Assembly (NCBI GenBank): GCA_964471215.1
Contig: CAYYFC010000009.1
Span: 1-44,888, forward strand
Reading direction: 5' to 3'
DNA: 44,888 nucleotides
DNA from: Archaeoglobus_B sp964471215
Lineage (GTDB): Archaea; Halobacteriota; Archaeoglobi; Archaeoglobales; Archaeoglobaceae
Positions 43,170-44,888 of the stretch are shown one piece after another. Numbering within the stretch: position 1 is the stretch's first letter; each line of letters opens with the position of its first letter. The translations under genes were made by a program, and so were the position numbers. The notes beneath the pieces are model-generated. The model was given only the letters and a program-made list of their open reading frames with translations. It searched no databases and had not been told where the DNA came from.

Positions 43170-43627
43170 AGGTTGGCATAGTCGATACGACTTTTGCAAG
43201 GATAAACATGGGTAATATAGCGATTGATGAACTGAAAAAGATAAGCACGTTAAAGTACGAAAGGTATACGGTTCCGGGGATTAAGGATTTACCAGTTGCG
43301 GCGAAGAAGTTGATTGAAGAGAGGGGATGCGACATCGTAATAGCACTCGGTATGCCAGGTGCGAAGCCCATAGATAAGCAATGCGCCCATGAGGCATCAC
43401 TTGGTCTGATAATGGCACAGCTCATGACAAACAGACACATCATAGAGGTGTTCGTGTACGAGGATGAGGCCGAAGATGAGAAAGAATTGCTTTTAATAGC
43501 GGAAAATAGAATTAGGGAGCACGTTAGAAATGCAGTTGATCTGCTTTTAAATCAGAAGAGATTACAGAAGTTAGCGGGAACCGGTCAGAGACAGGGTCTT
43601 CCAGATGTTGGTCCGATTTTAAGATGA
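43166..43627 (+). CDS. ribC: Archaeal riboflavin synthase
   Basis: A 153-residue protein of the archaeal riboflavin synthase family, unrelated to the bacterial one and similar to lumazine synthase: VGIVDTTFARINMG, YTVPGIKDLPVAAKKLIEE, VIALGMPGAKPIDKQCAHEASLGL and the NRHIIEVFVYEDEAED segment. It turns two lumazines into riboflavin. The start overlaps the aminotransferase stop (ATGA). Confidence 0.94.
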   Translation: MKVGIVDTTFARINMGNIAIDELKKISTLKYERYTVPGIKDLPVAAKKLIEERGCDIVIALGMPGAKPIDKQCAHEASLGLIMAQLMTNRHIIEVFVYEDEAEDEKELLLIAENRIREHVRNAVDLLLNQKRLQKLAGTGQRQGLPDVGPILR

Positions 43628-43639
43628 AAATGGAATTTA

Positions 43640-43790
43640 GTCCGAGCACGAAAGGTATTGGTATCTCACCTTGTTCAATTAATACCGTTCTGACTCTCCG
43701 CTACTTTCATAACTTTTGATGCATGCGTAGCGGAGGGACTTCCTCCACATCCTGATTTGGAGGCTTTCGGGGGGAACGGGGCTCCCCACA
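43640..43790 (-). ncRNA. Probable omega-RNA region at the tnpB 3' end
   Basis: In IS200/IS605 elements the TnpB guide RNA is made from the 3' end of tnpB and the right end of the element. Here that region is GC-richer than its surroundings and forms the stem described for the element. The boundary and guide segment (bases beyond the right end) cannot be fixed from sequence alone, and the broken TnpB makes activity doubtful. Confidence 0.4.
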
Positions 43791-44863
43791 TCTTGAGTAA
43801 GTTTAAACATGCAACAACATCTCTATTCCAAACCATTCCACAATTCCTACAAACTTTTTCTCTCCACTGCCCATTCGGTGCCAATTTATCACCACATATC
43901 GGGCAGTAGGAGCTAGATCCTTTTGGATTGACATAGACGACGGGGATACCATTAATCATGGCTTTGTACTCGATATAGAACTGTAATTGCCTAAAATTCC
44001 ATGAATGCAATCTTCTGTTCATTTTTCTTCCATAATTGATGCTTTTTCTTATGTCTGTTAGATTCTCGAGGATTATTCCGCAATTGCTTTGCTTAGCTTT
44101 CTCTACAATTATATTGGCAATCTTATGAAGCTCATCTCTAACTCTGTTTCTTTCTCTTTTACCATATTTAGAAAGCAATCTCTTGCGAGTCTTTCTTCTA
44201 TCAACTTTTCTCTGGATTCTTCTTCTCTTCTCGAAGTATGTGTCGTGAATTCTCTTAACTTCAGAAGTGTCTATTTGAAAAAATTCGCCTTTTGAGCTTA
44301 CAGCGGTTACATTACTCTCGTTAATATATTGCAATCCAATCCTTCGGATTTGTCAAATCTACTTCCTTCCTAAATGGAACAATGACTTTTTCACCGTTCA
44401 TTATAATTTCTCCAACCTTTAATTTACCTTTTCTCCATTCTTCAATGAATTTTCTCTGGTATTCTCCGTATTTGAGATGAACGTAAGTGAACTGTCTCGG
44501 TCTTACCGATATTCTCAACCTATCTCCTTCGAACTTTACTAGTTGATGGTCAAACCTTATGAACAATTTCTTAGCTCTTGGTGGTCTATCGGGATTAGCT
44601 TCCCCTTTTCTAACCTTTTTCCTCCAAGATTTAAGCATAGATGATGCTATCTTACATGCTGAATGACAGAAATGAGTTGAATAGTTCCATCTCTGCTTCC
44701 ATTCCTCATAAACCAATTTTCTTAGCTTTGCATATGATGTTACATTATTTTCAGTAGCTTTATCAATGCAAAAGTTTATCATTTCTCTGAAATCTTCTAA
44801 CAACCCCCTTATGATCTCATTCTTCTCGTAGCTGAATGGTATTGATAACATCACATAAACCAT
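43675..44863 (-). pseudogene. tnpB: TnpB RNA-guided nuclease, frameshifted
   Basis: Two overlapping frames together make one TnpB. The 5' frame (44321-44863, 180 aa) has the helical N-terminal and wedge-like parts and stops right after DWIAIY. The 3' frame (43675-44334) resumes at INESNVTAVSS and includes RuvC-II (IILENL), the zinc ribbon CPIC...CRNC, and RuvC-III (NRDVVACLNLL). The expected RuvC-I motif IDINE has lost its Asp: a two-base loss in the GAT codon explains the frameshift (about 44325-44335). The intact gene would cut DNA guided by omega-RNA; this copy should be inactive. An ATG at 44851 is an alternative start. Confidence 0.9.
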
Positions 44864-44888
44864 TATTGGGTAGTAACCTAAATAATTT

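Larger units (their letters stand above)
43640..44888 (-). mobile_element. IS200/IS605-type (tnpB-only) insertion sequence, left end outside the window
   Basis: The element is represented by a broken tnpB with no tnpA in view. The 3' part shows a 9-bp stem CTCCGCTAC/GTAGCGGAG (43696-43704, 43727-43735), as expected near the right end and within the guide RNA of such elements. The right end is placed near 43640-43680 from the stop codon and the stem, not from known termini. The element's other end lies beyond base 44863, perhaps beyond the window. Confidence 0.6.

Overview
The window is a piece of an archaeal chromosome, most likely from the order Archaeoglobales; I cannot fix the species. Supporting signs are an AT-leaning sequence (roughly 40% GC by eye), TATA boxes about 25 bases before leaderless start codons, archaeal-type proteins (FtsZ, RadB, Cdc48/VAT, aEF-1beta, archaeal riboflavin synthase, pyruvoyl arginine decarboxylase, three-gene glutamate synthase), a 5S rRNA gene unlinked to 16S/23S, a bacterial-type gyrase gene, and a multiheme cytochrome c with an archaeosortase-type C-terminal anchor.

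Layout. 1-641: end of a toxin-antitoxin pair, then a short gene that runs into tRNA-Ala(CGC) and looks like the N-terminal half of an SSV-type integrase, the usual scar of an integrated element. 749-2544: ftsZ and a DUF1624-type membrane protein. 2545-3325: gene-poor, with a GC-rich island that may be a small RNA. 3326-5192: DUF39-CBS protein and NIL-ferredoxin, the pair that makes homocysteine from aspartate semialdehyde. 5175-5987: EamA transporter. 6221-10795: gyrA interrupted by two inteins. 10797-14704 (minus): Na+/solute symporter with a tiny membrane partner, Toprim protein, RCK K+ channel, COG1340 coiled-coil protein. 14801-16407 (minus): 5S rRNA, radB, larC-like. 16458-18875: cdc48. 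18878-20623 (minus): ClC chloride channel. 20672-23830: DUF523, UPF0179, FKBP, purD. 23837-24816 (minus): pyrH and an unknown small gene. 24963-25935: tRNA-Pro(GGG), a small zinc-ribbon gene, aEF-1beta, a PUA-like protein. 25943-31633 (minus): HDAC-like deacetylase, split glutamate synthase, leuB-type dehydrogenase. 31705-33120: TrkH; 33098-34024 (minus): trxB. 34496-37723: DUF2095, Obg-type GTPase, pgk, pdaD. 37716-39036: a Zn-ribbon HTH regulator divergent from ilvC. 39081-39892: tRNA-Glu(CTC) with a second decayed integrase N-terminal half and gene-free DNA. 39893-40975: seven-motif cytochrome c. 41101-41290: candidate structured RNA. 41441-43627: rlmE, class V aminotransferase, ribC. 43675-44863 (minus): frameshifted TnpB of an IS200/IS605-type element.

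Most genes are housekeeping: division, DNA topology and repair, amino-acid and nucleotide synthesis, ion balance. The accessory signal sits at the tRNA genes and the right edge. The most striking observations are: (i) gyrA carries two inteins at two sites of the catalytic core, one directly after the catalytic tyrosine at the site used by mycobacterial GyrA inteins, and both have lost the acidic residues of their LAGLIDADG endonucleases; (ii) two integrase N-terminal relics, each fused in frame into a tRNA gene, only 39 kb apart; (iii) a 76-bp identical stretch shared by the two ATPase domains of cdc48; (iv) two GC-rich, promoter-linked candidate RNA genes; and (v) a TnpB broken exactly at its first RuvC aspartate codon.
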